DNA of 37,270 nucleotides from NCBI GenBank assembly GCA_017992885.1, contig JAGONT010000020.1:1-37270 (forward strand), written 5' to 3'. A model generated the notes under the pieces. That model was not told where the DNA came from and did no database searches. It saw only the letters and a list, made by a program, of their open reading frames with translations. This DNA comes from Alphaproteobacteria bacterium. Its GTDB lineage: Bacteria; Pseudomonadota; Alphaproteobacteria; UBA9655. A program made the translations under genes and the position numbers. The number at the start of each line of letters is the position of its first letter. Position 1 is the first letter of the stretch. Shown here piece after piece: positions 8,070-15,736 of this stretch.

Positions 8070-8525
8070 ATGAAAAATTTAATCTATACGTTATTTACAT
8101 ATGCAATAATAGTCTGTTATTCAACAATTGCTTGGAGCGCAGATACAGATGAAGGTCAAAAAAGAGTTTTACAAAGAAAAGCTACTATCGGTCTCTCTGA
8201 AGAAGGGGAGAGAGAGGGGATAGTTTACTTGAAACAGTCTCGTCTTTATAAGATACTTTTCTCTCCTCCTGGCAAATATGAAATAAAAAGATACGGGACT
8301 AATCCCGAATTAAACGGATATAAATATGTTACATTAAAAAACGAAGAAGGACAAAAAGAAAAATATCTATTGCTGTTTTCTAGTGTAAACAAAGATGAGG
8401 TTCGCCTTCATAGAAATAGTAAACTGATAGCCCTTCCGATTATCGCGCTCTTTCCTAAAATACCAGCTTGGGGAGTGAATGTTGATCTACCTTATAAAAA
8501 GAAGTCCTCTAAAAAGAAGATATAG
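8070..8525 (+). CDS. Small secreted protein of unknown function
   Basis: A 151-residue protein I do not recognise. A clean Sec signal peptide (about residues 1-23, ending IAWSA before DTDEG) predicts export. The mature part is lysine-rich and predicted beta-rich in the middle (EGIVYLKQSRLYKILF, KYEIKRYGTN), and it ends in a basic tail (KKKSSKKKI). The ATG at 8070 is preferred over the GTG at 8061 because GGAG at 8058-8061 lies 8 bases ahead of it. It stands alone with a perfect hairpin about 40 bases past the stop. The basic C-terminus could bind anionic envelope polymers, but that is a guess. Confidence 0.7.
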   Translation: MKNLIYTLFTYAIIVCYSTIAWSADTDEGQKRVLQRKATIGLSEEGEREGIVYLKQSRLYKILFSPPGKYEIKRYGTNPELNGYKYVTLKNEEGQKEKYLLLFSSVNKDEVRLHRNSKLIALPIIALFPKIPAWGVNVDLPYKKKSSKKKI

Positions 8526-8563
8526 ATCTCATTTATCTCTCAAAGAAATCAATTTAAAAAATT

Positions 8564-8592
8564 TAATTACGCAGGACGTACCTGCGTAATTA
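8564..8592 (-). terminator. Perfect 12-bp hairpin with T-run on the minus strand
   Basis: TAATTACGCAGG (8564-8575) and CCTGCGTAATTA (8581-8592) form a perfect stem around the loop ACGTA. On the minus strand the stem is followed by an AAATTTTTT run, so it reads as a Rho-independent terminator for a leftward transcript. On the plus strand it sits past the stop of the secreted-protein gene but has no U-tract directly after it. It is probably a terminator serving at least the minus strand. Confidence 0.55.
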
Positions 8593-9024
8593 GCTTGATA
8601 TCAAAGCAAGCTATGGTTTCCTCTACTTTTTTTTCCTCACTCCTCCCATCCCTGCGGCACCCAAAGAAGAGATGCCTCTTACTGTGAAAAACCTCAGGTT
8701 AGCCCAAAAATTAAGGTTATGTTAAGTCGCAAGCGATGAGCAGAACCCCAAGCAATTTAACGAAAAATTAACTTAATTTTTATGTGACTCACCACAAGCT
8801 TACGCTCGCGGTATCTTTTGTTTCGAACTTCGTTCTCTCAAAATTATCAGTTGATGCATATGCTCCTCATAATTTTTGGAATACTCCATCCATGAGCTTA
8901 TACTCAGGGTTTTGCGCTCTATGAAATAAAAACAATACGCCGTTCCTTAAGGGAGTTCAGAAGAAAAGTTATTTTTGAATGGGGTCTTCATGAATATTGT
9001 TTATCTATACCTAATTAAAATTTC
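8593..9024. other. Non-coding stretch with palindromes; possible leftward RNA or gene remnant
   Basis: No convincing gene is seen in either direction. It holds an AGCTTG/CAAGCT inverted repeat (8592-8612), an AT palindrome (AAAAATTAA/TTAATTTTT, 8763-8781), and a minus-strand run near 8640-8690 reading ISSLGAAGMGGVRKKK before a stop, which may be a protein remnant or chance. A leftward transcript from here would end at the hairpin at 8564-8592. Confidence 0.35.
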
Positions 9025-9053
9025 TTGACTTTAAAAAGAAAATGGTGTACAAA
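9025..9053 (+). promoter_or_regulatory. Sigma-70-type promoter for the ABC-F leader
   Basis: TTGACT at 9025-9030 and TACAAA at 9048-9053 are separated by 17 bases. This predicts a start near 9060, about 40 bases ahead of a short leader ORF and 150 bases ahead of the ABC-F gene. The -35 box matches consensus at 5 of 6 positions and the -10 at 4 of 6. Confidence 0.6.
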
Positions 9054-9101
9054 GTCATGCTTTAGCTGATGATTATATTATTCTCAAAAGGACTTTCCCC
9101 C

Positions 9102-9131
9102 ATGAGTAACATGACCTTAATGACAGACTAA
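9102..9131 (+). CDS. Putative 9-residue leader peptide (MSNMTLMTD) of the ABC-F gene
   Basis: ATG at 9102 to TAA at 9129-9131 encodes MSNMTLMTD. It has a good ribosome binding site (AAAAGGA, 9086-9092, nine bases ahead of the ATG). It lies between a promoter and a terminator-like hairpin upstream of an ABC-F gene, the arrangement of ribosome-mediated attenuators that control antibiotic-resistance ABC-F genes such as vmlR and msr. Translation of the peptide is inferred from position and the ribosome binding site only. Confidence 0.5.
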   Translation: MSNMTLMTD

Positions 9132-9146
9132 CGAAATGCATATCTC

Positions 9147-9186
9147 CTCTCAAAGGATTTTTCCTTCTGAGAGTTTGTTTCTTGTC
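9147..9186 (+). terminator. Attenuator-like hairpin ahead of the ABC-F gene
   Basis: CTCTCAAAGGA (9147-9157) pairs with TCCTT-C-TGAGAG (9162-9173, one bulged C) around four Ts, and a T-rich tract follows (9174-9182). The left arm is nearly repeated at 9082-9092 (TCTCAAAAGGA), which overlaps the leader ORF's ribosome binding site and can pair with the same right arm with one mismatch. Two mutually exclusive foldings are therefore possible: terminator, or antiterminator using the leader's ribosome binding site. Confidence 0.55.
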
Positions 9187-9208
9187 ATTTATATAAAGGT
9201 CATTAATC

Positions 9209-11044
9209 ATGATTAAGCTCGAAAACCTAACCCTCCGAATTGCAGGTCGCACGCTTATTGAAAACCTTACATTAACGCTTAATGAAGGCCATCGGTATGG
9301 TCTTGTGGGGCGAAATGGAACGGGGAAATCCACCTTTTTTAAGATACTTCTCAAAATCATTCATCCGGATGTAGGACGCCTTGAAATCCCTACACGTATA
9401 CAAATTGGCCATGTTGCTCAAGAAGCTCCTTCCGGTCCAACAACTCCTTTAGACGCTGTGATGGCCGCTGATTCAGAGCGTCTCTCCCTTATGGCTCAGC
9501 TTGAAGAGGGAAATGAACCTGAAAACCTGGCTAATATCTATGATCGCCTCATTGCCATTGATGCTTTTACAGCTGAAAGCCGGGCTTCTGAAATTTTAGC
9601 GGGTCTTGGATTTTCTCAAGACATGCAAAAAGAACCGCTATCAGCTTTTTCGGGAGGTTGGCGCATGCGAGTAGCACTTGCCTCTCTGCTTTTTTCAAAA
9701 CCTGACTGGCTTTTATTGGATGAACCAACAAACCATTTAGATTTAGAGGCCTCTATTTGGCTTGAAGATTACCTCAAAAATTATCCAAAAAGTGTGTTGA
9801 TTATCAGTCACGATCGCCATCTTCTTAATAGTGTGTGTGATCGTATCCTTTTTTTACACAACGAAAAGATTCAATCTTATGGTGGAAATTACGACACTTT
9901 TGAAAAAACATGGCGAGCTCAGCAGGAAACCCTCAAAGCCCAGCATGTGAAACAAGAGGCCAAACGAAAGCACATGATGGCTTTCGTCAATCGATTTCGT
10001 GCTCAGGCTACAAAAGCTAAACAGGCCCAAAGTCGCCTTAAAGCTCTTGAAAAAATGGAGCAGCTTCCCGACATTGTTCATGATCCTGCGGTACGCTTTG
10101 ACTTTCCAGAACCAGCAAAGCTCGCTCCTCCTCTGGTTGTTTTGGATCATGTGAATGTAGGGTATACGCCTAACGTTTCCATTCTTAAAGGGCTATCGCA
10201 ACGTATTGATGAAGATGATCGTATTGCTCTCTTAGGCGCTAATGGGAATGGAAAATCCACCTTTGCAAAACTTATTGCAGGACGCCTTGCTCCTCAAGTG
10301 GGAGAAATTAGGCAGTCAGGAAAGCTCAATGTCGGTTATTTTGCTCAACACCAAGTTGAAGAATTTGATATAGAGAGCACAGCATTTGAACATGTTATTC
10401 GGAAAGCCCCTTCTCTTTCCCCCGTTGGCGCGCGAGCTCATTTAGCCCGCTTTGGTCTGAGCGGACCTAAAGCTGACGTAAAGGTAAAAAATCTTTCCGG
10501 TGGAGAAAAGGCTCGCCTTAATCTCACTCTCATTTGCTTAGAGAAACCGAATATACTTATCTTGGATGAGCCCACCAACCACTTGGATATGGACTCACGC
10601 CAAGCACTGATGCTCGCCTTAAATGATTTTCGAGGAGCTGTGATTCTTATCACCCATGACTGGGACTTGATGTCTTCTACCATGGATCGTCTATGGCTTG
10701 TAGCCAATCACAAGGTAGAACCTTTTGAAGGAGATCTTGAAGATTATCGTCGCATGATTTTAAAAGGAGAAGTTGCGTCATCTAAACCTCAAAAACAAAA
10801 ACAGGTAAAAGAGTCAGATTTAACGCTCAAAAAAGTAGCTCAAACTGCGAAACTTAAAATGGATTCCCTTGTGTCTTCCCTGCAAAAGATCGCAGAAGAA
10901 TTAGATAATCCTGAGCTTTACGCTCATCATTCAGAAGCCGTTTCTGATCTTCTGAAAAAACAGCATGCTTTGGAAAGAGATCTAGCAGTTGCAGAAGAAG
11001 AATGGTTGCTTGCTGAAGAGAAGATAGAGAAAGTTATCTCCTAA
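9209..11044 (+). CDS. ABC-F family ATPase, YheS-like (ribosome-associated)
   Basis: A 611-residue soluble protein with two tandem ABC ATPase domains and no membrane segments, as in translation factors of the ABC-F family that bind the ribosomal E-site. Domain 1 has Walker A GRNGTGKS, signature FSGGWRMR and Walker B LLLDEPTNHLD. A charged linker with FVNRFRAQATKAKQAQSR (about 260-280) is the tRNA-contact arm and is typical of the YheS group. Domain 2 has GANGNGKS, LSGGEKAR and LILDEPTNHLD. Residues from about 520 form a coiled-coil tail. The start ATG has AAAGGT 8 bases upstream. The leader ORF and hairpin suggest it responds to ribosome stalling, so it may be a rescue or resistance factor; YheS-like housekeeping function is the alternative. 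Confidence 0.92.
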   Translation: MIKLENLTLRIAGRTLIENLTLTLNEGHRYGLVGRNGTGKSTFFKILLKIIHPDVGRLEIPTRIQIGHVAQEAPSGPTTPLDAVMAADSERLSLMAQLEEGNEPENLANIYDRLIAIDAFTAESRASEILAGLGFSQDMQKEPLSAFSGGWRMRVALASLLFSKPDWLLLDEPTNHLDLEASIWLEDYLKNYPKSVLIISHDRHLLNSVCDRILFLHNEKIQSYGGNYDTFEKTWRAQQETLKAQHVKQEAKRKHMMAFVNRFRAQATKAKQAQSRLKALEKMEQLPDIVHDPAVRFDFPEPAKLAPPLVVLDHVNVGYTPNVSILKGLSQRIDEDDRIALLGANGNGKSTFAKLIAGRLAPQVGEIRQSGKLNVGYFAQHQVEEFDIESTAFEHVIRKAPSLSPVGARAHLARFGLSGPKADVKVKNLSGGEKARLNLTLICLEKPNILILDEPTNHLDMDSRQALMLALNDFRGAVILITHDWDLMSSTMDRLWLVANHKVEPFEGDLEDYRRMILKGEVASSKPQKQKQVKESDLTLKKVAQTAKLKMDSLVSSLQKIAEELDNPELYAHHSEAVSDLLKKQHALERDLAVAEEEWLLAEEKIEKVIS

Positions 11045-11085
11045 GCTTGCCTCTTTTCAATGCACTCTATATAAAAAAGGGGGGG

Positions 11086-11162
11086 GTGCCCGTAGCTCAG
11101 CAGGATAGAGCACAAGATTCCTAATCTTGGGGTCGGAGGTTCGAATCCTCTCGGGCACACCA
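11086..11162 (+). tRNA. tRNA-Arg (anticodon CCT)
   Basis: A 77-base tRNA including the encoded CCA end. The acceptor stem GTGCCCG pairs with CGGGCAC (11152-11158) with discriminator A at 11159. The anticodon stem CAAGA/TCTTG encloses TTCCTAA, giving anticodon CCT at 11120-11122. The T-arm contains GGTTCGAATCC. It begins 41 bases after the ABC-F stop. Arginine tRNA genes are common integration sites, and an accessory region begins just past its 3' end. Confidence 0.97.
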
Positions 11163-11458
11163 ATTAAATAAAGGGTTTTTAAGATTCTTTCGGATAAGTT
11201 CATTTTACATTATCATCATATTGTCATCTTTAAGCAAGATTTTTTAAAATTCAGACTCAAAGTTTCCAGATTATTTATTAGCGCAAGAAAAATTCTCCTA
11301 CAAAAAAACTGGCATCTATCAAGGCTTGTCAATAGCAAGGGCTGGACAAAAAGATTTGTAAAACCTATCATCTCCCAACAATATACCTCCTTCTAAAGAA
11401 TTATCTTCTTTTTCAGGCGGAGCTTTCTTTATGAAATGAAGAAAGAAAGGCTTTGTTT
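11163..11458. other. AT-rich gap between the tRNA and the accessory operon
   Basis: No gene is seen. Just before the next gene, CTTTCTT and AAGAAAG (about 11424-11446) can pair to form a hairpin next to that gene's AAAGG ribosome binding site. No clear promoter hexamers and no integrase fragment were found. Confidence 0.4.
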
Positions 11459-13102
11459 ATGGGAAACTTAAAAATTTTTTATGACCAATGGCTCCAAAGT
11501 ATTTATCGTAACTCATTAAAAATATTTTCTGAGTTTAAGGCGTTATATTCTTCTCTGCATAGAATTTTTATTAAAAATAAATACTTTTCTTTAATTAAAA
11601 ACACGTTTCTTTTTCTCTGTTTTTTTCTTTTGCCTATATTAGGATTGTTCATCAATGATTATGTTTATGATCAAAGAGAAACAATGAAAGCTCAGCAGAA
11701 TTTAGAAAAATCGCTTCGCTCTTCTATAGAGCTTTACACAAAGTTTTTTGAAGATGTTGGACAGAAAATCTTATTAGAAAAACTTCATAATGATTCAAAA
11801 GGCTTAAAAGAACTCTTAACAGACGTTTATGCTCTTAACACATATACAGAGCAATTTCCCAGAGGAGCAACAACAGGCATTCGATGGATTACAGCTGATT
11901 TTAAAGCAATTGGTCGTTATGGACCTCTGCAAAATTTTAACCCAAATACTTTTTTTCCTTTGATTCGTTCTTTAGAAAAGATGCCAAATATCATCCAAGT
12001 GTATAAAACGCAGAGTCAAACCTATCTGGGAATGGGGATTGGAATAGCAGAAGATATAAAAGGATATTTGCTCTTACCTTTTTTTTTGAGAGACATAGAA
12101 AGCCAAATACCTTTTCTAAAAACGACCACGCTAAAATTCTCGGCGGAATTGAGCCTGCCTCAGATGGTTTCTTTAAGTGAGCTTTATCAAAATCCCCTTA
12201 TGTTTCTGAAGTTCCATAGAAAAATCGAATGGTTTTCTTATTTTTCTCAAAATTTACTGAGCTATCTCATTTTTTTTCTATTTGCCCTTACGATTTTCAT
12301 TTTTAAAAAAAGACTGGAGACTAAAAGAGCAAACGAACTTTTCGAAGCAGAAAAGAAACTTTTTTCTTTAAATGAAAGTTTTACAATACAACAGAAAACA
12401 GCCAATTTTATGATCCATCATTTTCAAAATACTGTTGGAAGCATTACGGAAATCAGTAAAATTCTCATAGAGACCAATGAAAAACCTTCTTCAAAGGTTT
12501 TTGATGAAAACGAACAGTTGAAGCTTTTTAAAAAAATTCATGAGATCTCTTCATTTCTGGAAGGTAGCATTATCAAAGCTAAAAGTAAGGATGAGATGGA
12601 TGTTATAGACATTATCAATAAGTGTATAAAGTTTTACTCCTACAAAATAGAAGAAGAACAAATCAATCTAAAAATAGAATGTAATATAATAAAATTAAAT
12701 TTTAAAACGGATAAGAATGCTTTTTATCAGCTTATGTTAAATTTAATTTACAAAGCTCTCGAGAGAACGCCCGAGCGAGGGACTATTTTGATTAACATGA
12801 GAGAGCCTACAAAAGAGGAAGAATGCCTTTTCATTATAAATATTGAGGACAATGGATACTTTTTTACAGAAGAAGAAATAAAAAATTTCAAACCTATTAA
12901 CAAAAGTAAGAGCGAAAAATATTTTGATTTAAACTGGGAGAGAATACGTACTCTTGCTCATAGTTTAAGCTGCCATGTTTCTCTTGAGAGAGCTTCTCCT
13001 GTAGGAAATAGAATTATTATTTACATCCATGAGAACAAAATCTCTCAGGAAGAGGAATTTTCTTATGCTGATAACATCATTAAATTATTTCCAAAAACAT
13101 GA
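11459..13102 (+). CDS. Membrane protein resembling a degenerate sensor histidine kinase
   Basis: A 547-residue inner-membrane protein with two membrane spans (about 47-68 and 264-284) around a periplasmic sensing region of roughly 195 residues. The cytoplasmic part has a helical segment with HHFQNT where a kinase H-box would lie. An ATPase-like region follows with an N-box-like NLIYKAL and a G1-like EDNGYFF. The H-box lacks the usual His-Glu-Leu-Arg-Thr-Pro context and the glycine-rich G2 box is absent, being replaced by LNWERIRTLA, so phosphotransfer is doubtful. The ATG at 11459 has AAAGG 8 bases ahead and is preferred over TTG 11453. The stop overlaps the next gene by 4 bases (ATGA). There is no response regulator nearby. 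It may be a pseudokinase sensor acting with the STAND protein. Confidence 0.65.
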   Translation: MGNLKIFYDQWLQSIYRNSLKIFSEFKALYSSLHRIFIKNKYFSLIKNTFLFLCFFLLPILGLFINDYVYDQRETMKAQQNLEKSLRSSIELYTKFFEDVGQKILLEKLHNDSKGLKELLTDVYALNTYTEQFPRGATTGIRWITADFKAIGRYGPLQNFNPNTFFPLIRSLEKMPNIIQVYKTQSQTYLGMGIGIAEDIKGYLLLPFFLRDIESQIPFLKTTTLKFSAELSLPQMVSLSELYQNPLMFLKFHRKIEWFSYFSQNLLSYLIFFLFALTIFIFKKRLETKRANELFEAEKKLFSLNESFTIQQKTANFMIHHFQNTVGSITEISKILIETNEKPSSKVFDENEQLKLFKKIHEISSFLEGSIIKAKSKDEMDVIDIINKCIKFYSYKIEEEQINLKIECNIIKLNFKTDKNAFYQLMLNLIYKALERTPERGTILINMREPTKEEECLFIINIEDNGYFFTEEEIKNFKPINKSKSEKYFDLNWERIRTLAHSLSCHVSLERASPVGNRIIIYIHENKISQEEEFSYADNIIKLFPKT

Positions 13103-15513
13103 AGATATTTATATTTATAATAAACATAGTATTTCTAATGATAACTCAATCCCATTGTTATAAAATAAAAGCAGAAAAAATAGGAAAAACTAACATTTTT
13201 CTGCCAACAAACAAAGAAGAAGAGATTAAAAAAGAAAAAGAGGCCCAAGTTATCCCTAGATTTTTCAACCTTCTTGAGCAAAATCACTTTTTTACGGGTA
13301 GAGAAAAAGAAATCACAGAAATTTGCTCAACTCTTTTGAAAAATAAAAGCAATATTCTTGTCATTGAAGGAATGTCAGCTATTGGCAAAACTCAAATTGC
13401 AAAAAAATATGCCTATGATTTTCTTGATCGATATGATCTTATTTGGTGGTTTGATTCAGAAAAAAATAGAGATGTGCAAGCAGAGGAGCTGCTTAAAAAA
13501 ATCTTACAGCACGAAGGACAACCATACTATCGTCCTGTAAATTCATTAAGTCTCGCAAAGAAGCTCAGAGATAAATTAAGTTCTCTTAAACTTAATTGGC
13601 TCCTTATCTTCGATGATTTTGAGAATATGGCTTCTATAACTCAATACGCTCCTCTAAATGATGATGGCATTTTCACAAAACACGTTATAATAACCTCTAA
13701 GAAAATGAACAGCACTTACCCATCACTTGTTATTCATAAATTTCAACGGAAAGAATCTCTCGCCTTCCTCTCAAAAATTCTTACGAAAGAAAAGCCAGAA
13801 GAACTGAATGCGCTGGCAGAAGCCCTTGGAGACTTTCCTCTAGCTCTTGCACAAGCAGCCAGTTACATTAAGATGAACCCTTCCATCGATGTTAATGTCT
13901 ATCTTCAACTATTTAAAGAAAATTATTTTGATTTATCGAGTTCTGAAGAAAAAACGATAGGACAATCTAAAAATAATATGTCTTTTAATGATAACTATAA
14001 TAAGACCGTAGCTAACGCTATAAAGATGAACATAGATTCCATCAAAAACCGTTCTCCTCTTGCCTATGAAATGCTCTGTTTTTGCTCTCTTTTTAGTCAT
14101 CAGCATATTCCCCTTGATATTTTAGAGAGCTGGGCATGCGATAAGCATGGAAACTCTAAGAGAGAGTTTCATGAAGCGCTCTCTTTGCTATTAAATTTTT
14201 TCCTCATGGAGAAGGAAAATAAAACGGGTGAAACATACTCTACTGATTTATTTAACCAACATGAACTTATTCAATTAATTATCGCAGATGTTATTCCTAA
14301 AGACACGAGAAAGATAATTCTAAAGGAAGCCTCAGAATGCTTACTGCAAGACCTCTTAAATTTTCCTGGTACTTTACAAGAACAATTTAAGGGAAAAGAG
14401 CATTATTATAACCATATGGAAAAGCTCTCTAGAACTGCAAATGACCTTGGCTATAAAGGCAGCCATATTGATGAGCTTAACATTGCGCTTCTGTATAACA
14501 TTCATTTTATTCAGCACGATTTTAGCCGGTCAGCAAAACTCATTAGACTTTTCAATAGCTTATCCCATAATAATATTGGTTCTTTAGCACAATTATGGTT
14601 TTATTGCACAGTGCTTAATGATCAAATGTTCGAAGGTTTTTCTCAGGTTCAGCAAAGCTACAAGAAGGGCTTAGAGTGTTTAGAGAGAATTCTGGATAAT
14701 GAAACAAAAAAAAGCTATCTCTTACATTTAAATATAAACTATGTTGAATCCCTTAGTAATTTTGGAAGACTAAAAGAAGCAATATCTTTATGTGACAGCC
14801 TCAAAGAAATTTTAAAAACTACAGAGAATAATTCTCAAAAGATTGCCTTTTTAGGAGTATCAGCCCTTATACGCTTAAAATATGGTCAGTATGAACAATC
14901 TTTGAAGGATCTTGAGTATTGTTTTGAGGTTATATGGGGGCAAAAAGATATAGAAAATTATGTTCCTTTTTTTATGGTAACAAAAGCACACTGTTTTCTT
15001 TATCAAGGAAAAGTAGAACAAGCCTATCAAATTATTGAAGAATATTATCCTCATCTTCTCGAAGTTTTCGTATCACCTGAGTGTATGGTACTCGTAAATA
15101 CCCAGCTCATTAAAGGAGCGTGTCTTGCATCATTCGGAAAATTAGAAGAAGCCATGCATCTTGTACAGACATCATTGAGTGCATATGAAAAATCTACTGG
15201 TTTTGCAAACGATACCTTAAAGGGAATGGGATATCGAATATTAGGAGAAATATTCGAAGCTAAGGGAAATTTAAAAAAATCATATGAAGAATATAGAAAA
15301 GCAGAGAACTTTTATGAACACATTCTGCAAGAAAAGAACTTAGATGATTTGGGGCTTTTATACACTCAATTAGCTATTTTAGGAGCAAAGCAAAGAGATG
15401 ATGAGATGGTGAGTAAGTATCTTTCTTTGCATATTAAGCACTTCGGACTTACTCACCCTCGTACTTTTAAAATTAAGCGTTTTCTTGATTACCAAGGACT
15501 TTCTCTTCCTTGA
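13099..15513 (+). CDS. STAND (NB-ARC-like) ATPase with TPR-like repeats and an N-terminal export signal
   Basis: An 804-residue protein. Residues 3-16 are strongly hydrophobic and followed by Cys20, so it looks Sec-exported or membrane-anchored; the lipobox match is poor. The NTPase core opens with FFTGREKEI and has a P-loop GMSAIGKT (91-98), a Walker B-like LLIFDDFEN (about 168-176), a GLPL-like LGDFPLALAQAASYI and an MHD-like QHELIQ (near residue 390). From about residue 450 to 790 there are helical repeats of TPR character (for example GKVEQAYQII, GKLEEAMHLV, GNLKKSYEEYRKAENFY). STAND ATPases are switches in signalling and immunity. The odd point is an ATPase carrying an export signal, since the periplasm lacks ATP. 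It could be anchored, act in a host cell, or the signal may be a short anchor. It is coupled to the kinase-like gene by an ATGA overlap. Confidence 0.8.
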   Translation: MKIFIFIINIVFLMITQSHCYKIKAEKIGKTNIFLPTNKEEEIKKEKEAQVIPRFFNLLEQNHFFTGREKEITEICSTLLKNKSNILVIEGMSAIGKTQIAKKYAYDFLDRYDLIWWFDSEKNRDVQAEELLKKILQHEGQPYYRPVNSLSLAKKLRDKLSSLKLNWLLIFDDFENMASITQYAPLNDDGIFTKHVIITSKKMNSTYPSLVIHKFQRKESLAFLSKILTKEKPEELNALAEALGDFPLALAQAASYIKMNPSIDVNVYLQLFKENYFDLSSSEEKTIGQSKNNMSFNDNYNKTVANAIKMNIDSIKNRSPLAYEMLCFCSLFSHQHIPLDILESWACDKHGNSKREFHEALSLLLNFFLMEKENKTGETYSTDLFNQHELIQLIIADVIPKDTRKIILKEASECLLQDLLNFPGTLQEQFKGKEHYYNHMEKLSRTANDLGYKGSHIDELNIALLYNIHFIQHDFSRSAKLIRLFNSLSHNNIGSLAQLWFYCTVLNDQMFEGFSQVQQSYKKGLECLERILDNETKKSYLLHLNINYVESLSNFGRLKEAISLCDSLKEILKTTENNSQKIAFLGVSALIRLKYGQYEQSLKDLEYCFEVIWGQKDIENYVPFFMVTKAHCFLYQGKVEQAYQIIEEYYPHLLEVFVSPECMVLVNTQLIKGACLASFGKLEEAMHLVQTSLSAYEKSTGFANDTLKGMGYRILGEIFEAKGNLKKSYEEYRKAENFYEHILQEKNLDDLGLLYTQLAILGAKQRDDEMVSKYLSLHIKHFGLTHPRTFKIKRFLDYQGLSLP

Positions 15514-15528
15514 TATCTTTAAGTGTGT

Positions 15529-15554
15529 TTAAGATATGGATCTTAATTTTTTTT
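15529..15554 (+). terminator. Rho-independent terminator after the STAND gene
   Basis: TTAAGAT (15529-15535) and ATCTTAA (15540-15546) pair perfectly around ATGG and are followed directly by eight Ts. It begins 15 bases past the STAND stop codon. The stem is AT-rich, which fits the composition of the region. Confidence 0.65.
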
Positions 15555-15635
15555 CTAGGAGTAGCCAAAAATGTTAAGAAATCAAAGGAAACAACTGCTA
15601 TAAATTCAAAGTGTTCTTTTAGGTTAAAATTATTA

Positions 15636-15682
15636 AATGCAGATTTTCTCCTTATGCTGCATTATTCTGTTTATTAATGCAG
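15636..15682. promoter_or_regulatory. Triple AATGCAG motif upstream of the Fic gene
   Basis: AATGCAG at 15636-15642, its complement CTGCATT at 15657-15663, and AATGCAG again at 15676-15682 lie 55-100 bases before the Fic start. Inverted and direct copies spaced about two helical turns apart look like operator sites. The Fic protein carries a C-terminal helix-turn-helix-like domain and could bind its own promoter. Confidence 0.35.
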
Positions 15683-15736
15683 TTTGATAGACTAATATGC
15701 ATTTAGGGCAAACCTAATGAAGATAGAGGTCTTTTC

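Noticed and set aside
11380-11400. TACCTCCTT close to the 16S rRNA 3' end, as if an anti-ribosome-binding-site fragment
   Set aside because: Only about nine bases match, the surrounding sequence does not resemble rRNA, and short pyrimidine runs are common here.
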